A program made the position numbers and the translations under genes. Shown here piece after piece: positions 25,648 through 34,833 of a DNA stretch of 64,000 nucleotides. The DNA comes from CAVUWL01 sp963700105 (lineage in GTDB: Bacteria > Actinomycetota > Thermoleophilia > Solirubrobacterales > 70-9): the NCBI GenBank assembly GCA_963700105.1, contig CAVOWL010000001.1, positions 124,001 through 188,000 on the forward strand, written 5' to 3'. The stretch's first letter is position 1; each line of letters begins with the position of its first letter. The notes under the pieces were generated by a model that saw only the letters and a program-made list of their open reading frames with translations, was not told the DNA's origin and searched no databases.

Positions 25648-27099
25648 CTAGGAGCCGAACAGACCTGCTCGTCTGACCAGATATGTGCCGTCGCGTGATT
25701 CGAACTTTGCGACGAATCCGTGCGCGAGCAGCGCTTTGATGGCTACCCGGCGATCGGCGATGACAGCTCCAATGTGGAGCTTTGAAACCAGATGGGACGG
25801 GTTGGCCCGCCTGCCGTCCAGAAGTGCGTAGGTTCCGCGCAACTCCTGCGGAGAGAAGTGCTCCAGCCAGCCGTCGAGCTCAACTGGCGTGCGCGGCGCC
25901 CGCCACAGCATGTAGGAGCCAACCGCGGCGTAGCTCGCGATGTGCCCCTCGCGAGGAGGGTGTTCCGTTGCGTATCTGACGAGCGTCGATCCCAGAGGCT
26001 GTTCATTACGCGCCGGCCCTATTGTGATGATCCAGGTAAGCGCAGCGCCTACCGACGCGGCAATCGCAAGTCCAATCAGTGGGCGGGGTATCGCCATGAT
26101 CCGATCTGGAGCCAAAACGGCAATCTGCAGGGCCAGTGCTGGTCCGATGAAGATCAGATTCCGCACGGCAAGAACGCCAAATGCGACGAAGCCGAGCGTA
26201 ACCAGCAGCGGGCCGAGCGGACGAGGGGACGGCACTCGCGACCAAAGCCATGCAGAGAACCCGGCGACAATCGCAAGGTAGATGAGTGCGAGTGGGGACT
26301 GAAAGGCCGGTGCCCATTCGGAGCTCACCGAAGCGATGGCGGGATTGCGGAAACTGAGGATATAGGCCCAGATCGAGCCGCCCAGCGGTGTCGCAACGGT
26401 GATGGTAATCGTCGCCAAAATGCCCGTCAGAGCCAAGACCAGAATTCGATGGGCGCCGAAGGCATTTGACAGACCGCGCATGCGATCCAGCACAAGGCCC
26501 CCGGTCACGATTCCCACCAAGAGCAGACCGGCTATGAAGCCGCCGTGAAGGTTTGCCCACAAAGCAAAAACCAAGAGGATGATCGGGATCCCGATTCGAA
26601 AACGGCGGCTGATCCTTGGCAAGGTCCTCGGTGCCAGCCAGGTTAAAACGATAATGGCAACGATCGCCGAAAAGGCGAGCAAGGTGAACCCGGCGGCTCT
26701 GGGATGGGCAATCACCCAGAGCCCGGGGCAGTAAAGCGCCGCCAGGGCGACCATCATCACCGCACCCTTGCGACGACAGAGCCAAAGCAGTAGAGCAAGC
26801 GGCGCCGCGATCAAAACCGCGTAGGCGATTGTCAGTCCGGTGATCCCAATCAAGCGAAAAACCTGGTAGACGGTCAACTCGGTCAGCCACTGCTGATTAA
26901 GCCAGGAGCTACCCTGTGCGATGGTTGGAAAGGGGTCAACGTCCGTAAAGCCGTGCTGGGCAATCAAACGACCGCCAAGCAATTGCAGGTACAGATCGCC
27001 GTCGCGGGTGCCGTCGAAGCAAAGCATCAGCGTCGCGACAAGTAAGACCAGGGAGCCGATCAGGAAATAGGTGCGTGTCACTGGCCGCCAGGATGTCAA
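25648..27099 (-). CDS. Polytopic membrane protein, GT-C-like
   Basis: 483 aa, start at 27099. At least ten hydrophobic helices are seen. The first periplasmic loop after helix 1 contains the acidic motif FDGTRDGDLYLQ, followed by DVDPFPT and SSWLNQQWLTELTVYQ. This acidic loop between helices 1 and 2 is characteristic of GT-C glycosyltransferases that use lipid-linked sugars. The soluble C-terminal part (about 385-483) has YAAVGSYMLWRAPRTPVELD and ALLDGRRANPSHLVSKL. The motif set resembles a Solirubrobacterales family often annotated only as hypothetical membrane protein. The donor and acceptor are unknown. The gene lies 34 bp upstream of the DUF1345-like gene and may be co-transcribed with it. 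Confidence 0.6.
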   Translation of the reverse strand: MTSWRPVTRTYFLIGSLVLLVATLMLCFDGTRDGDLYLQLLGGRLIAQHGFTDVDPFPTIAQGSSWLNQQWLTELTVYQVFRLIGITGLTIAYAVLIAAPLALLLWLCRRKGAVMMVALAALYCPGLWVIAHPRAAGFTLLAFSAIVAIIVLTWLAPRTLPRISRRFRIGIPIILLVFALWANLHGGFIAGLLLVGIVTGGLVLDRMRGLSNAFGAHRILVLALTGILATITITVATPLGGSIWAYILSFRNPAIASVSSEWAPAFQSPLALIYLAIVAGFSAWLWSRVPSPRPLGPLLVTLGFVAFGVLAVRNLIFIGPALALQIAVLAPDRIMAIPRPLIGLAIAASVGAALTWIITIGPARNEQPLGSTLVRYATEHPPREGHIASYAAVGSYMLWRAPRTPVELDGWLEHFSPQELRGTYALLDGRRANPSHLVSKLHIGAVIADRRVAIKALLAHGFVAKFESRDGTYLVRRAGLFGS

Positions 27100-27243
27100 C
27101 TCTGGCCTATCAACAACCTAAAGACCCAGGCACGATCGCGTCGTTTGCCACTTGTGCTCAGGGCAGCTGCGCGCGCAGTTTGGCTCTGGCAGCGGGTCAA
27201 CGGCAGCGGTCACCTGAACCGCTCTCGCCCCACGCTGCTCGTT

Positions 27244-27264
27244 GAGCTCCCAAATTCGGAGCTC
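27244..27264 (-). terminator. Hairpin downstream of the DsbA-like gene
   Basis: GAGCTCC-CAAATTC-GGAGCTC, a perfect 7-bp stem about 50 bases past the stop of the gene ending at 27314. No T-run. Confidence 0.4.
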
Positions 27265-27313
27265 TCCAGCCTGGGATCGGGCTCTAAATCTTAGGTTGGA
27301 TTACGTCTTCCAC

Positions 27314-27865
27314 TTAAGGGTCGCTCCTCAGCGCTTCGATCAGCGAGCCGGCATCGTATGCGCCGAAATGATGACGGCCATTGACGTAGAAGGTGGGCGT
27401 ACCTGTGGCGCCGCTCAGCTCGGCGGAATGAACGTCGCGAAGCACACGTTCCTCCCAGTTCCGATCCTCTAGATCCTTGGCAATCTGGCGGGAGTCTAGC
27501 CCCAGATCACGGCCAAGTTCGAGCATGGCCTCCCGAGAAAGCCTCGGCTGGACCGCGAAGAGCCCATCGTGGTACTCCCAGAAATGCCCCTGTGCGGCGG
27601 CGGCCTCGCTGGCCTCCGCGGCCATCTGCGCCAGAGGGTGGCGCTCAGAAATCGGCAGGTGGCGAAACCCGAAGAGAAGCTGGCCTCCGAGCCGCTCCCG
27701 CACGCGGCGCACGATCGCCTGAGCGCCGAGGCAAAAGGGACATTGAAAGTCGCCAAACATCACCAGCGTCAACCCCGCCCCAGGCCCGCCGCGGACGTGG
27801 TCAATCTCCTCCAGAGGGGGTGACAGTCTTTCGTCCACGCAAGGCGATGTTATGTGGTCGTGCAC
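27314..27865 (-). CDS. DsbA-family thiol:disulfide oxidoreductase
   Basis: GTG at 27865, 183 aa. Thioredoxin fold with an inserted helical domain. The active site CPFC is at residues 42-45 in FGDFQCPFC, and the cis-proline loop is TGTPTFYVNG (about 155-164). HFWEYHDGLFAVQPRLS is typical of the DsbA/thioredoxin_4 group. No signal peptide is visible, so it is probably cytosolic, like the NhaA- or antiporter-linked members of this group. Its start overlaps by 12 bp, in divergent orientation, the start of a CPA1 antiporter. In other bacteria DsbA-like domains are fused to or encoded next to Na+/H+ antiporters, which supports a shared role here. Confidence 0.88.
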   Translation of the reverse strand: MHDHITSPCVDERLSPPLEEIDHVRGGPGAGLTLVMFGDFQCPFCLGAQAIVRRVRERLGGQLLFGFRHLPISERHPLAQMAAEASEAAAAQGHFWEYHDGLFAVQPRLSREAMLELGRDLGLDSRQIAKDLEDRNWEERVLRDVHSAELSGATGTPTFYVNGRHHFGAYDAGSLIEALRSDP

Positions 27866-29398
27866 AACGTTGAGTCGATCCTGATCCTGCTGCTTGCCGC
27901 CGCGCTGCTGGTTCGAATCGCAGAGTTCGGCAAGATTCCGGCCCCGATCGTACTCGTGCTCGGAGGACTGGCAATTGCCCTGATCCCGGGACTGCCCGAA
28001 ATTGAGCTCGAACCCGACCTTGTCTTTCTCGTCTTTCTTCCTCCGCTCGTCTACGCGGCGGGATGGCGGACCTCACCGCACGAGCTTCGGGCCCTCACCC
28101 GCCCCCTGGCGCTCCTGGCGATTGGCTTGGTCTTCCTCACAGCTGCGGTGGTCGCAATCGTTGCTCACGCGCTGGTCACCGGGATGAGCTGGGCCGAGGC
28201 CGCGGTCCTTGGCGCCGTTTTGGCGCCCACTGACGCCATTTCTGCGACCTCGATTTTCCGCCGCCTCGGAGCACCGGAGCGGGTTCGTCTGCTGGTTGAA
28301 GGAGAGTCGATGATCAACGACGGGACTTCACTGGTCATCTATCGGATCGCAATTGGAGTCGCGACCGGAAGCGCCTTCAGCTTCGGCGGAGCCTTGCTCG
28401 AATTCGTTGGGGTATCTCTTGGGGGAGTCGCGGTTGGCTTTCTGGTCGGGGCCCTTTCCGATCTGGTCGTTCGGCGCCAGACCGATACGGGCTTGGTGAT
28501 CGTCCTCACGGTTCTGACCGCCTACAGCGCCTACATCGGCGCCGAGGCGGTTCACGTTTCCGGCGTGCTCGCCGCCGTGGTGGCCGGTATCTACGCCGGC
28601 TACCAGACCCCGAAATCCCTTGACGCAGACACCCGCCTGAGCGCCGTCGCATTTTGGAGCGTGCTCGTCTTCGCGCTGGAGATCACCCTCTTCGTGCTGC
28701 TCGGTCTGCAGCTGCCAAGCATCGTGACCGTGCTGAACCAGACCCCCGCCGGAGTCGCTCAACTCTTGGCGCCAATCGCGGCGATCGCCGCCGTCTCGAT
28801 CGGGACGCGTCTCGGGTTTGTCTTCGCGATGGGATCCGACTCCGGCGAAACTGCCGGAGAGCGCCTGGCCGTTGGCTGGAGCGGGATGCGCGGTGCCGTC
28901 TCCCTGGCGGCCGCATTGGCTGTACCGCTTAGCGTCGGCGCACGACCCCAGATCATCTTCCTCAGCTTCGCGCTGATCCTCCTCACCCTGGTCGGCCAGG
29001 GCCTCTCCCTTCCTTTCATCATCCGCGCAATGCGATTGGAAGAGCCGAGGCGCTGGAGTGATGAGGAGGCAATCGCTCGGATGGAGGCCGCCCAGGCTGC
29101 ACTCGATCGGCTCGAAGAGATCGATGAGGAGGGCCGAGCCAGCGAATCCCAGCTCAAACGGTTGCGAGACCTTTATCGGGCCCGCTTTCGGATGTGCGCC
29201 GGCGTGCTCGGCGGAGAGGATCCGGCCGACGCGGCTCGCCAGCTGCGACTTGTCGACTACGGCAAGCTTCGCCGTGAGCTGATCGGGGTCGAGCGTGACG
29301 AGCTGCTCAGCCTGAGGGGCAGTGGCCGCTTGCGCAACACGACGATGCGCCAGATTCAACGCGATCTCGACCTCGAGGAGGCGCGAATTCGTTCTTAG
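27854..29398 (+). CDS. CPA1-family Na+/H+ antiporter
   Basis: GTG at 27854 (a GTG two codons later is equally possible); 514 aa. Twelve or so helices are visible. Family motifs are FLVFLPPLVYAAGW, VLGAVLAPTDAISATSIFRR (the cation-binding aspartate region, about 112-131), LVEGESMINDGTSLVIYRI (ND motif, about 146-164) and GWSGMRGAVSLAAALAVPL (conserved Arg helix, about 341-359). The cytosolic tail (about 395-514) is charged and helical, with repeated E/R heptads (EAIARMEAAQAALDRLEEID), typical of long bacterial NhaP-like exchangers. It exchanges Na+ or K+ for H+ and helps pH and salt balance. The start overlaps the divergent DsbA-like gene, so both share a promoter zone; the end overlaps the convergent Ohr gene by 4 bp. 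Confidence 0.92.
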   Translation: MVVHNVESILILLLAAALLVRIAEFGKIPAPIVLVLGGLAIALIPGLPEIELEPDLVFLVFLPPLVYAAGWRTSPHELRALTRPLALLAIGLVFLTAAVVAIVAHALVTGMSWAEAAVLGAVLAPTDAISATSIFRRLGAPERVRLLVEGESMINDGTSLVIYRIAIGVATGSAFSFGGALLEFVGVSLGGVAVGFLVGALSDLVVRRQTDTGLVIVLTVLTAYSAYIGAEAVHVSGVLAAVVAGIYAGYQTPKSLDADTRLSAVAFWSVLVFALEITLFVLLGLQLPSIVTVLNQTPAGVAQLLAPIAAIAAVSIGTRLGFVFAMGSDSGETAGERLAVGWSGMRGAVSLAAALAVPLSVGARPQIIFLSFALILLTLVGQGLSLPFIIRAMRLEEPRRWSDEEAIARMEAAQAALDRLEEIDEEGRASESQLKRLRDLYRARFRMCAGVLGGEDPADAARQLRLVDYGKLRRELIGVERDELLSLRGSGRLRNTTMRQIQRDLDLEEARIRS

Positions 29399-29832
29399 GA
29401 CTGAAGGGGAGTTCCGTTGGCACTCAGCGCAACTTCGATGTTGCCTCGAGTCGCATTGGAATAGGGGCAGACCTGATGCGCCGCCCGAACAATCTCGACT
29501 GCCTGCTCCCCCTCGAGTGAGGGCAGCGATACCGCCAGTTCCACCCCGATTTCAAAGGCGCGATCCTCACCGGCCTTGAGCATGACCTTGGAGTCGATCT
29601 CAACATCGCCCAGCTCAAGATCCTGGCGGCGACCGACAGCTGCAAGCGCACCCTCAAAGCATGCCGCATACCCGATCGCGAATAGCTGCTCGGGATTGGT
29701 GCCGCCTCCGTCTCCGCCCATCTCCGTGGGGGTGCGGAGATCAACCTCCAGCGCGCCGTCAGAGCTTCGCCCGTGACCAGCCACCCGGCCGCCGGTTACC
29801 TTTGCCTCTGCCGTATAGAGAACCTTGCTCAC
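29395..29832 (-). CDS. ohr: Organic hydroperoxide resistance protein (Ohr/OsmC)
   Basis: GTG at 29832 gives 145 aa, starting SKVLYTAEAKVTGGR as in most Ohr proteins; an ATG at 29868 would add 12 residues. The two redox cysteines are C58 (GYAACFEGAL) and C122 (HQVCPYSNATRGN), the Ohr-type pair, with the conserved TNPEQLFAIGYAACF. Ohr is a thiol peroxidase that reduces organic hydroperoxides using a lipoyl-type reductant, in the cytosol. The partner regulator OhrR is not nearby. The tail-to-tail overlap with the antiporter gene is 4 bp. Confidence 0.92.
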   Translation of the reverse strand: MSKVLYTAEAKVTGGRVAGHGRSSDGALEVDLRTPTEMGGDGGGTNPEQLFAIGYAACFEGALAAVGRRQDLELGDVEIDSKVMLKAGEDRAFEIGVELAVSLPSLEGEQAVEIVRAAHQVCPYSNATRGNIEVALSANGTPLQS

Positions 29833-29935
29833 TCGGTCTCTAACTCTAGTACTTGACGCACCCGACATCTATTTGGGCCTGGGGCTCGGCATCCGTGGTG
29901 GCACCCCCGCCACCAGCTCGCCGGAATTTCCCAGC

Positions 29936-31258
29936 CTAGCTCGGTGCGACGACCCCGCCGTGGCGAAACTCGATCACTACTTCCTCCATCACCTCTGGGT
30001 TGCAGGGAATCATCTCCGGCCAGGGACGGACAGGTTGCTCGCTGAGCGTCTTTAGACCATTGCCGCTGATCACCGCAACGACCGTGTCATCGGGGCCGAG
30101 CACCCCCTGTTGGGCGAGCTTCATCGTCGCCGCGATCGTCGTGCCACCGGCAGGCTCGGTCAGCACTCCCTCGGTTGCGGCGACCAACTCCATCGCCTCG
30201 ATGATCTCTCCGTCTGCCGCGGCGGCTGCAGAGCCGCCCCGGCTTCGGACCGCATCGAGCACCAGGAGGCCGTCACCGGGGGCTCCGATTGCAAGCGAGC
30301 GGGCCAGCGTCTCGGGCTCCTGGGGGACGATCTCTGAGCTGCCACTGATGATCGCCTCGGCAATTGGAGAGCAGCCAACCGGCTGTCCGATGTGCAGCTT
30401 GGTCTGGGCCGTTTGCGCCAAATCCAGGATCTCCAACTCGCCAAGCCCCTTGTGCACGCGCGATGAAAGCGTCCCGCCGGCAGCCGGCATCACGATGTGA
30501 TCGGGTGAGCACCAATTCAGCTGCTCGACCACCTCGAAGGCCAGCGTCTTGGCGCCCTCCGCATAGAACGGACGCAGCGTGATGTTTGCGAACTCGATAC
30601 CGCTGGTGAGGGCCAACTCACGACAGGCACGATTTGCTTCGTCGTAGTTGCCGTTTAACTCGCAGACCTGGGCGCCAAGTGCACGACAGCTGCGCGCCTT
30701 GGCTCGCTCGAGGTTGGCTGGATAGAAGATGAATGGCCTCAGCCCCGCCTTGGCCGCGAGGGAGGCCGTGGCCGTCCCCACGTTTCCGGTTGAAACGCAA
30801 CCGATCTCAGCGGCGCCGAGCTCAAGGGCCCGGGCCACCGCCATCGTCACGACGCGGTCCTTGTAGGACAGCGAGGGTCGGTTGGTGGAGTCATCCTTCA
30901 GGTAGAGGTTATGTAGACCCAGCTCGGCCCCCAGGCGCTCGGCTCGGATCAGCGGTGTGTAGCCGGAAAACTGTCCGACCCGCGCCATCGCATCGGGACT
31001 GGTGATCGGCATCAGCTCCTCGATGCGCCAGAGATTCAGCGGGCGGCGCTCGAAGGGGACCGCGGCGACCCGTTGCGCTGCCAGCTCGTAGTCATAGCCA
31101 ATGTCTAGGCCGGTGCCGCAGGAAGGGCAGCGGAAAGCTGATTCGCGCAGCGGTGCGTGGAATGCGCAGCTAGCACAAAGGAGCTCGGTCGCACAGGAGC
31201 GCGTCGTCGAGGCTCGCTCTCCGCTTTCCCGCCAATCTGATTTCCCTTGCTGATTCAT
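29936..31258 (-). CDS. Threonine-synthase-like PLP enzyme
   Basis: ATG at 31258 chosen, 10 bases after the upstream gene; 440 aa. The N-terminal zinc-ribbon-like segment has C28-C31 and C44-C47 (LLCASC, FRCPSC). The PLP fold starts at about 70. The Schiff-base lysine is K133 in RPSLSYKDRVV (SYKDR where classical ThrC has SFKDRG). The phosphate cup is STGNVGTATASLAAKAGL, and the glycine-rich loop is AAGGTLSSRVHKG. TEPAGGTT and VISGNGLKT complete the ThrC-like pattern. The reaction of true threonine synthase is O-phosphohomoserine to threonine. No homoserine kinase or dehydrogenase lies near, and the gene is paired with an aminoacyl-tRNA-synthetase-like gene, so a specialised role is possible. 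Confidence 0.85.
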   Translation of the reverse strand: MNQQGKSDWRESGERASTTRSCATELLCASCAFHAPLRESAFRCPSCGTGLDIGYDYELAAQRVAAVPFERRPLNLWRIEELMPITSPDAMARVGQFSGYTPLIRAERLGAELGLHNLYLKDDSTNRPSLSYKDRVVTMAVARALELGAAEIGCVSTGNVGTATASLAAKAGLRPFIFYPANLERAKARSCRALGAQVCELNGNYDEANRACRELALTSGIEFANITLRPFYAEGAKTLAFEVVEQLNWCSPDHIVMPAAGGTLSSRVHKGLGELEILDLAQTAQTKLHIGQPVGCSPIAEAIISGSSEIVPQEPETLARSLAIGAPGDGLLVLDAVRSRGGSAAAAADGEIIEAMELVAATEGVLTEPAGGTTIAATMKLAQQGVLGPDDTVVAVISGNGLKTLSEQPVRPWPEMIPCNPEVMEEVVIEFRHGGVVAPS

Positions 31259-31268
31259 GGCCGAAATC

Positions 31269-33512
31269 TCACTTGCCAAACCCAAGGCTAGCGATCGGAG
31301 GCAATTTAGTCTCGACTTTTTTTTCTGGAAGGATTTTTGGCGGCTCCGGCCAGGGGCCCAGCAGCTCGGGCCCGTCCTCGCCACCGGCCGCAATCAATAG
31401 CTCCTCGGCGAGGTGGGGAGCAAAGGGAGCGAGGCATTTGATTAGCAAGACCAGGGCGGACCGAAGTGCGTCGAGGTCCTCCTGGCAGAGGGCGCCCCGG
31501 CGCTCCAGGACCCGCTTCTCAAAATCCTTGATGCGCTCAAAAAGCCGGGTTACATTGCGTATCGCGCTGTGCATCTGCAGATCCTCCAGATCAGAGGTAA
31601 TCCGAGCGACCCCGTTGGCGCACCATTTCTGCAGCCGCTCGCGCAGGAACTCGGTATCGAGGGCCGCCTCGGCATCCGGTGACGCGTCCTTGGCGGCCGC
31701 GAATCTGGCTTGAGCGTACTCCCACAGCGCGAGCAAAAAGCGACGTGCATAACGAATTGCGCCATCGTTCCAATTAAGCGTCTTCGCAGGGCCGGCGGCA
31801 TAGAGAACTGCGAGTCTCACCGTGTCGGCGCCGTAGAGCTCGACCAGCTGGTCGGGATCGACCACGTTGCCGAGATGCTTGCTCATCTTGCGACCGCCGG
31901 CGATGACCATCTCGTGAAAAAGACACCCAGAGAACGGCTCGCCGTCATCGAGGAAGGAGAGCGGGCCGATATCGCGCAGTGCCTTGGTGATAACCCGTTG
32001 ATCAAAGACGAAACCCCCGCTGTCGGCCCCAGCGACGAGGCGCTCTGAAGGAAGCCAACAACGCAGATCGGGATGGGAGAACATCCTCCCCGCCCGCTCC
32101 GATGGGGGTACGGCTGCCGGTATCCAAAGCCAAAGCGCATCGAAATGGCAATCGAGAGTGTCGGTCTCGCGTCGTGCCGGTCCGCCGCAAACGGGGCAAC
32201 TGACATCGACGAAATCGTGGCGATCGGCGAGCGGATTGCCCTCTCCGGTTGGCTCAATGTCTCGCGGCAAGCGGACCGGCAGCTGCTCTGGTGAAACCGG
32301 AATGATTCCGCATTGCTCGCAGTAGATGATTGGGATCGGCGTACCCCAGTAGCGCTGGCGCGAAATCGAGAAGTCAGAGGCCCGATATCGCCTCGTCTCG
32401 CGCAGATCCGTGGCAACTCGGGCAGGCCGGGGGGGCTCGGTCGCGATCAGGCCCATCCTCTGTGCAATCGTCGCGTCGGCCTCATCGATCGCCGGGATGC
32501 CAAGAACCGCGAACGGTCCATAGCGTGCATCGACAAGCGGCGAAACGAAAACCGGCAAGCTGCTGCCTGCTGGACCGATCACAGCGGTACCGCTATCGAT
32601 GACGGGGACGCTCGATGCGTCACGGGCACTGCGCTCCCAACCTCCCGAGCGAAGCTCATCGAGCTCAGAATGCTGCGCGGGGCCGTTCATCCACCGCTCA
32701 ATCTCAGGATGGCGCGGCGAGAGCATCACGAAACTCGCCGCCGTCACGAAATCGCCATGGGGGGTAAATACCGTGAGGGCCAGCCGGTCGGGCCCCTCCA
32801 GATCGAGCTCATAGCCGTCGCTGCGACCCAGAATGTATCGCTGGGTCGCAAGTGAGAGCTCGTCCCAGTTCTCCAACTGGTCGAGGTTGAGATCATTCTC
32901 CTCGAGGTAGGGCACGATCCGCAGAAACCAGGTCGGGCGTCGGATTAGCCTGACCTCGTTGTGACAACGCCAACATCGACCCCCCTCAACCTGTAGCGCA
33001 GCTAACGTCGTCTGACAGTGGTCGCACCAATCCACGGTTGCATCGGCGCGGTAGATGAGGTCAGCGCCAAGCAGGGTCAGGAAGAGCCACTGCGACCAGC
33101 GATACTGATCCTCATCGGAGCTGTAGAAGACTCGGTCGTAATCGAAGGAAAAACCGAGCCTGACCATCTGGGCGAGCATGCGCTCGCCGCTTCGCTCAAC
33201 CCAATCAGCCGGCGGCTCGCGGCGCTCGATCGCGGCTAGCTCAGCGGGCAGACCGAAAGCGTCAAAGCCAAAGCCAAACAGCACCGCGTCCCCGCGGGCC
33301 CGACGGAAGCGTGCGTAGGCATCGCCGATCGCGTAGTCACGGACGTGACCCATGTGCAGGTTGCCAGAGGTAAAGGGGCTTGACGGCTTCACGTAGACCC
33401 CTCGCTGACCCTGAATCGGCACCGCCGTCTCAAACGCGCGCCGCTTCGACCACGCCTCTTGCCGGGCGAGCTCCAGCGCCCCGGGATCATATTTCTTCGT
33501 CTGGTTGGTCAT
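31269..33512 (-). CDS. Leucyl-tRNA synthetase-like class Ia protein
   Basis: ATG at 33512 is chosen (a TTG at 33542 is possible); 747 aa. LeuRS features are FTSGNLHMGHVRDY (HIGH box as HMGH, residues 53-56), GFDAFGLPAE, YRWSQWLFLTLL, a zinc-like WCDHC...CWRC, FSISRQRYWGTPIPIIYC, and KMSKHLGNVVDPDQLVELYG (KMSKS box as KMSKH, 542-546). DTVRLAVLYAAGPAKTLNWND is LeuRS-specific. Differences from standard LeuRS are clear. The CP1 editing motif TTRPDT is replaced by TPHGDF, WCP is WCD, and the protein ends soon after the anticodon-binding helices (FAPHLAEELL) without the C-terminal VxQVNGK domain that contacts tRNA-Leu. It may be a divergent sole LeuRS or a paralogue making aminoacyl-adenylate for another purpose. 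Confidence 0.8.
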   Translation of the reverse strand: MTNQTKKYDPGALELARQEAWSKRRAFETAVPIQGQRGVYVKPSSPFTSGNLHMGHVRDYAIGDAYARFRRARGDAVLFGFGFDAFGLPAELAAIERREPPADWVERSGERMLAQMVRLGFSFDYDRVFYSSDEDQYRWSQWLFLTLLGADLIYRADATVDWCDHCQTTLAALQVEGGRCWRCHNEVRLIRRPTWFLRIVPYLEENDLNLDQLENWDELSLATQRYILGRSDGYELDLEGPDRLALTVFTPHGDFVTAASFVMLSPRHPEIERWMNGPAQHSELDELRSGGWERSARDASSVPVIDSGTAVIGPAGSSLPVFVSPLVDARYGPFAVLGIPAIDEADATIAQRMGLIATEPPRPARVATDLRETRRYRASDFSISRQRYWGTPIPIIYCEQCGIIPVSPEQLPVRLPRDIEPTGEGNPLADRHDFVDVSCPVCGGPARRETDTLDCHFDALWLWIPAAVPPSERAGRMFSHPDLRCWLPSERLVAGADSGGFVFDQRVITKALRDIGPLSFLDDGEPFSGCLFHEMVIAGGRKMSKHLGNVVDPDQLVELYGADTVRLAVLYAAGPAKTLNWNDGAIRYARRFLLALWEYAQARFAAAKDASPDAEAALDTEFLRERLQKWCANGVARITSDLEDLQMHSAIRNVTRLFERIKDFEKRVLERRGALCQEDLDALRSALVLLIKCLAPFAPHLAEELLIAAGGEDGPELLGPWPEPPKILPEKKVETKLPPIASLGFGK

Positions 33513-33720
33513 CTCCCCGCCGGGCCCTGGGTATAACTGCAATGAACTCTCTGGTGAAACGCAGTTGCGATGCCGCCAATCTGCCGCTCAGATTCTAGGC
33601 TAGGGGCTGGCTGGCCCCCGGACCGGCCCAGAAGCCGCCCATGTCCACGGTGAGGTGTGAGAAAACATCAGAGCCGGGCATATGCGGTGGGTCACACCAC
33701 AAATGCAGAGGAGTTCCAAG

Positions 33721-34710
33721 ATGCCGGTAACGCCACCACCCACCGACCTGCCCACTCGACGGCTCGGTTCCTCCGAGCTGGAGGTCTCGGTCGTCGGTCT
33801 CGGCTGTAATAACTTTGGCCGGCGCTTGGACCAGGAGGCCACCCGCGCGGTTTTGGATGCGGCGATTGAGGCAGGGATAACGCTGTTTGACACCGCGGAC
33901 ATCTACGGTGAAGACGGCAGCAGCGAGAGACTGATGGGGGTCGCGCTCGAAGGTCGACGGGAGCGCTACGTAATCGCGACCAAGTTTGGGATGCAGATGC
34001 GTGGCGTCGATGATGTCCCCGATACCCCGCGCGGCTCGCGCGACTACATCCGGTGGGCGCTGGAGGGGTCCCTGCGCCGTCTCGGAGTCGATTGGATCGA
34101 TCTCTACCAATATCACCAGCCGGACGGGATCACTCCGATCGGGGACACCCTCTCAGCGCTTGATGAGCTGATTGGGGAAGGACTCGTCCGGGCGATCGGC
34201 TGCTCAAACTTCTCCGCCGCTCAGCTCGAGGAGGCCGACCTGGTTGCACGCGAGCAAGGGATAGCTCGCTTCGTCACCTTGCAAAACCAATACAGCTTGC
34301 TCGCACGCGGGATCGAGGCCGATGTCGTCCCAGCCTGCAAGCGACTCGGAGTCTCGATTCTGCCCTATTTTCCGCTCGCCAGCGGACTGCTCAGTGGCAA
34401 GTACCGCCGGGGTGGGCCCGATCCCGAGGGCAGTCGCCTCGCCTCGCGCGGACAGGCCGGCAGCGATCGCGACTTTGAGATCGTCGAGGCCCTTTCGGTA
34501 TTTGCGGCGAGTCGCGGTGTCGCGGTCCTCGATGTGGCAATAGCCGGTCTCGCCGCACAGCCCGCGATCGCATCGGTCATAGCGGGCGCCACCCGGCCCG
34601 AGCAGGTTCTTGCAAACGTCGCAGCCCTAGATTGGAAGCCGAACGGCGCCGACCTTGCTGAGATCGATCGGATCGCGCCAACCCCACGCAGCGGACTGGC
34701 TGCCGATTGA
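33721..34710 (+). CDS. Aldo/keto reductase
   Basis: ATG at 33721 follows GAGGAGTTCCAAG; 329 aa. The (alpha/beta)8 AKR signature is complete. Catalytic residues are D57 and Y62 (FDTADIYGEDGSSE), K88 (IATKFG) and H132 (YQYHQPD). NADPH-site motifs are YFPLASGLLSGKYRRG and VIAGATRPEQVLANVAAL. It belongs to the AKR group that includes actinobacterial oxidoreductases related to potassium-channel beta subunits. It reduces aldehydes or ketones with NADPH in the cytosol; substrate unknown. It is divergent from the LeuRS-like gene and likely monocistronic. Confidence 0.93.
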   Translation: MPVTPPPTDLPTRRLGSSELEVSVVGLGCNNFGRRLDQEATRAVLDAAIEAGITLFDTADIYGEDGSSERLMGVALEGRRERYVIATKFGMQMRGVDDVPDTPRGSRDYIRWALEGSLRRLGVDWIDLYQYHQPDGITPIGDTLSALDELIGEGLVRAIGCSNFSAAQLEEADLVAREQGIARFVTLQNQYSLLARGIEADVVPACKRLGVSILPYFPLASGLLSGKYRRGGPDPEGSRLASRGQAGSDRDFEIVEALSVFAASRGVAVLDVAIAGLAAQPAIASVIAGATRPEQVLANVAALDWKPNGADLAEIDRIAPTPRSGLAAD

Positions 34711-34833
34711 GTCTCAGCAGCGCCAGGAGGGCGGCGGCAATCGGGCCGATCGGTCACTGCGCAGATTAATGTCAGCCAGGGCCTCCGCCTTCGCGACAGC
34801 TCTTTGGGAGGCCCGCTGTGGGCTCAACTGGAC

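Noticed and set aside
33513..33720. Possible T-box leader before the LeuRS-like gene
   Set aside because: The space to the divergent gene is about 200 bp and no T-box core sequence or terminator is seen.
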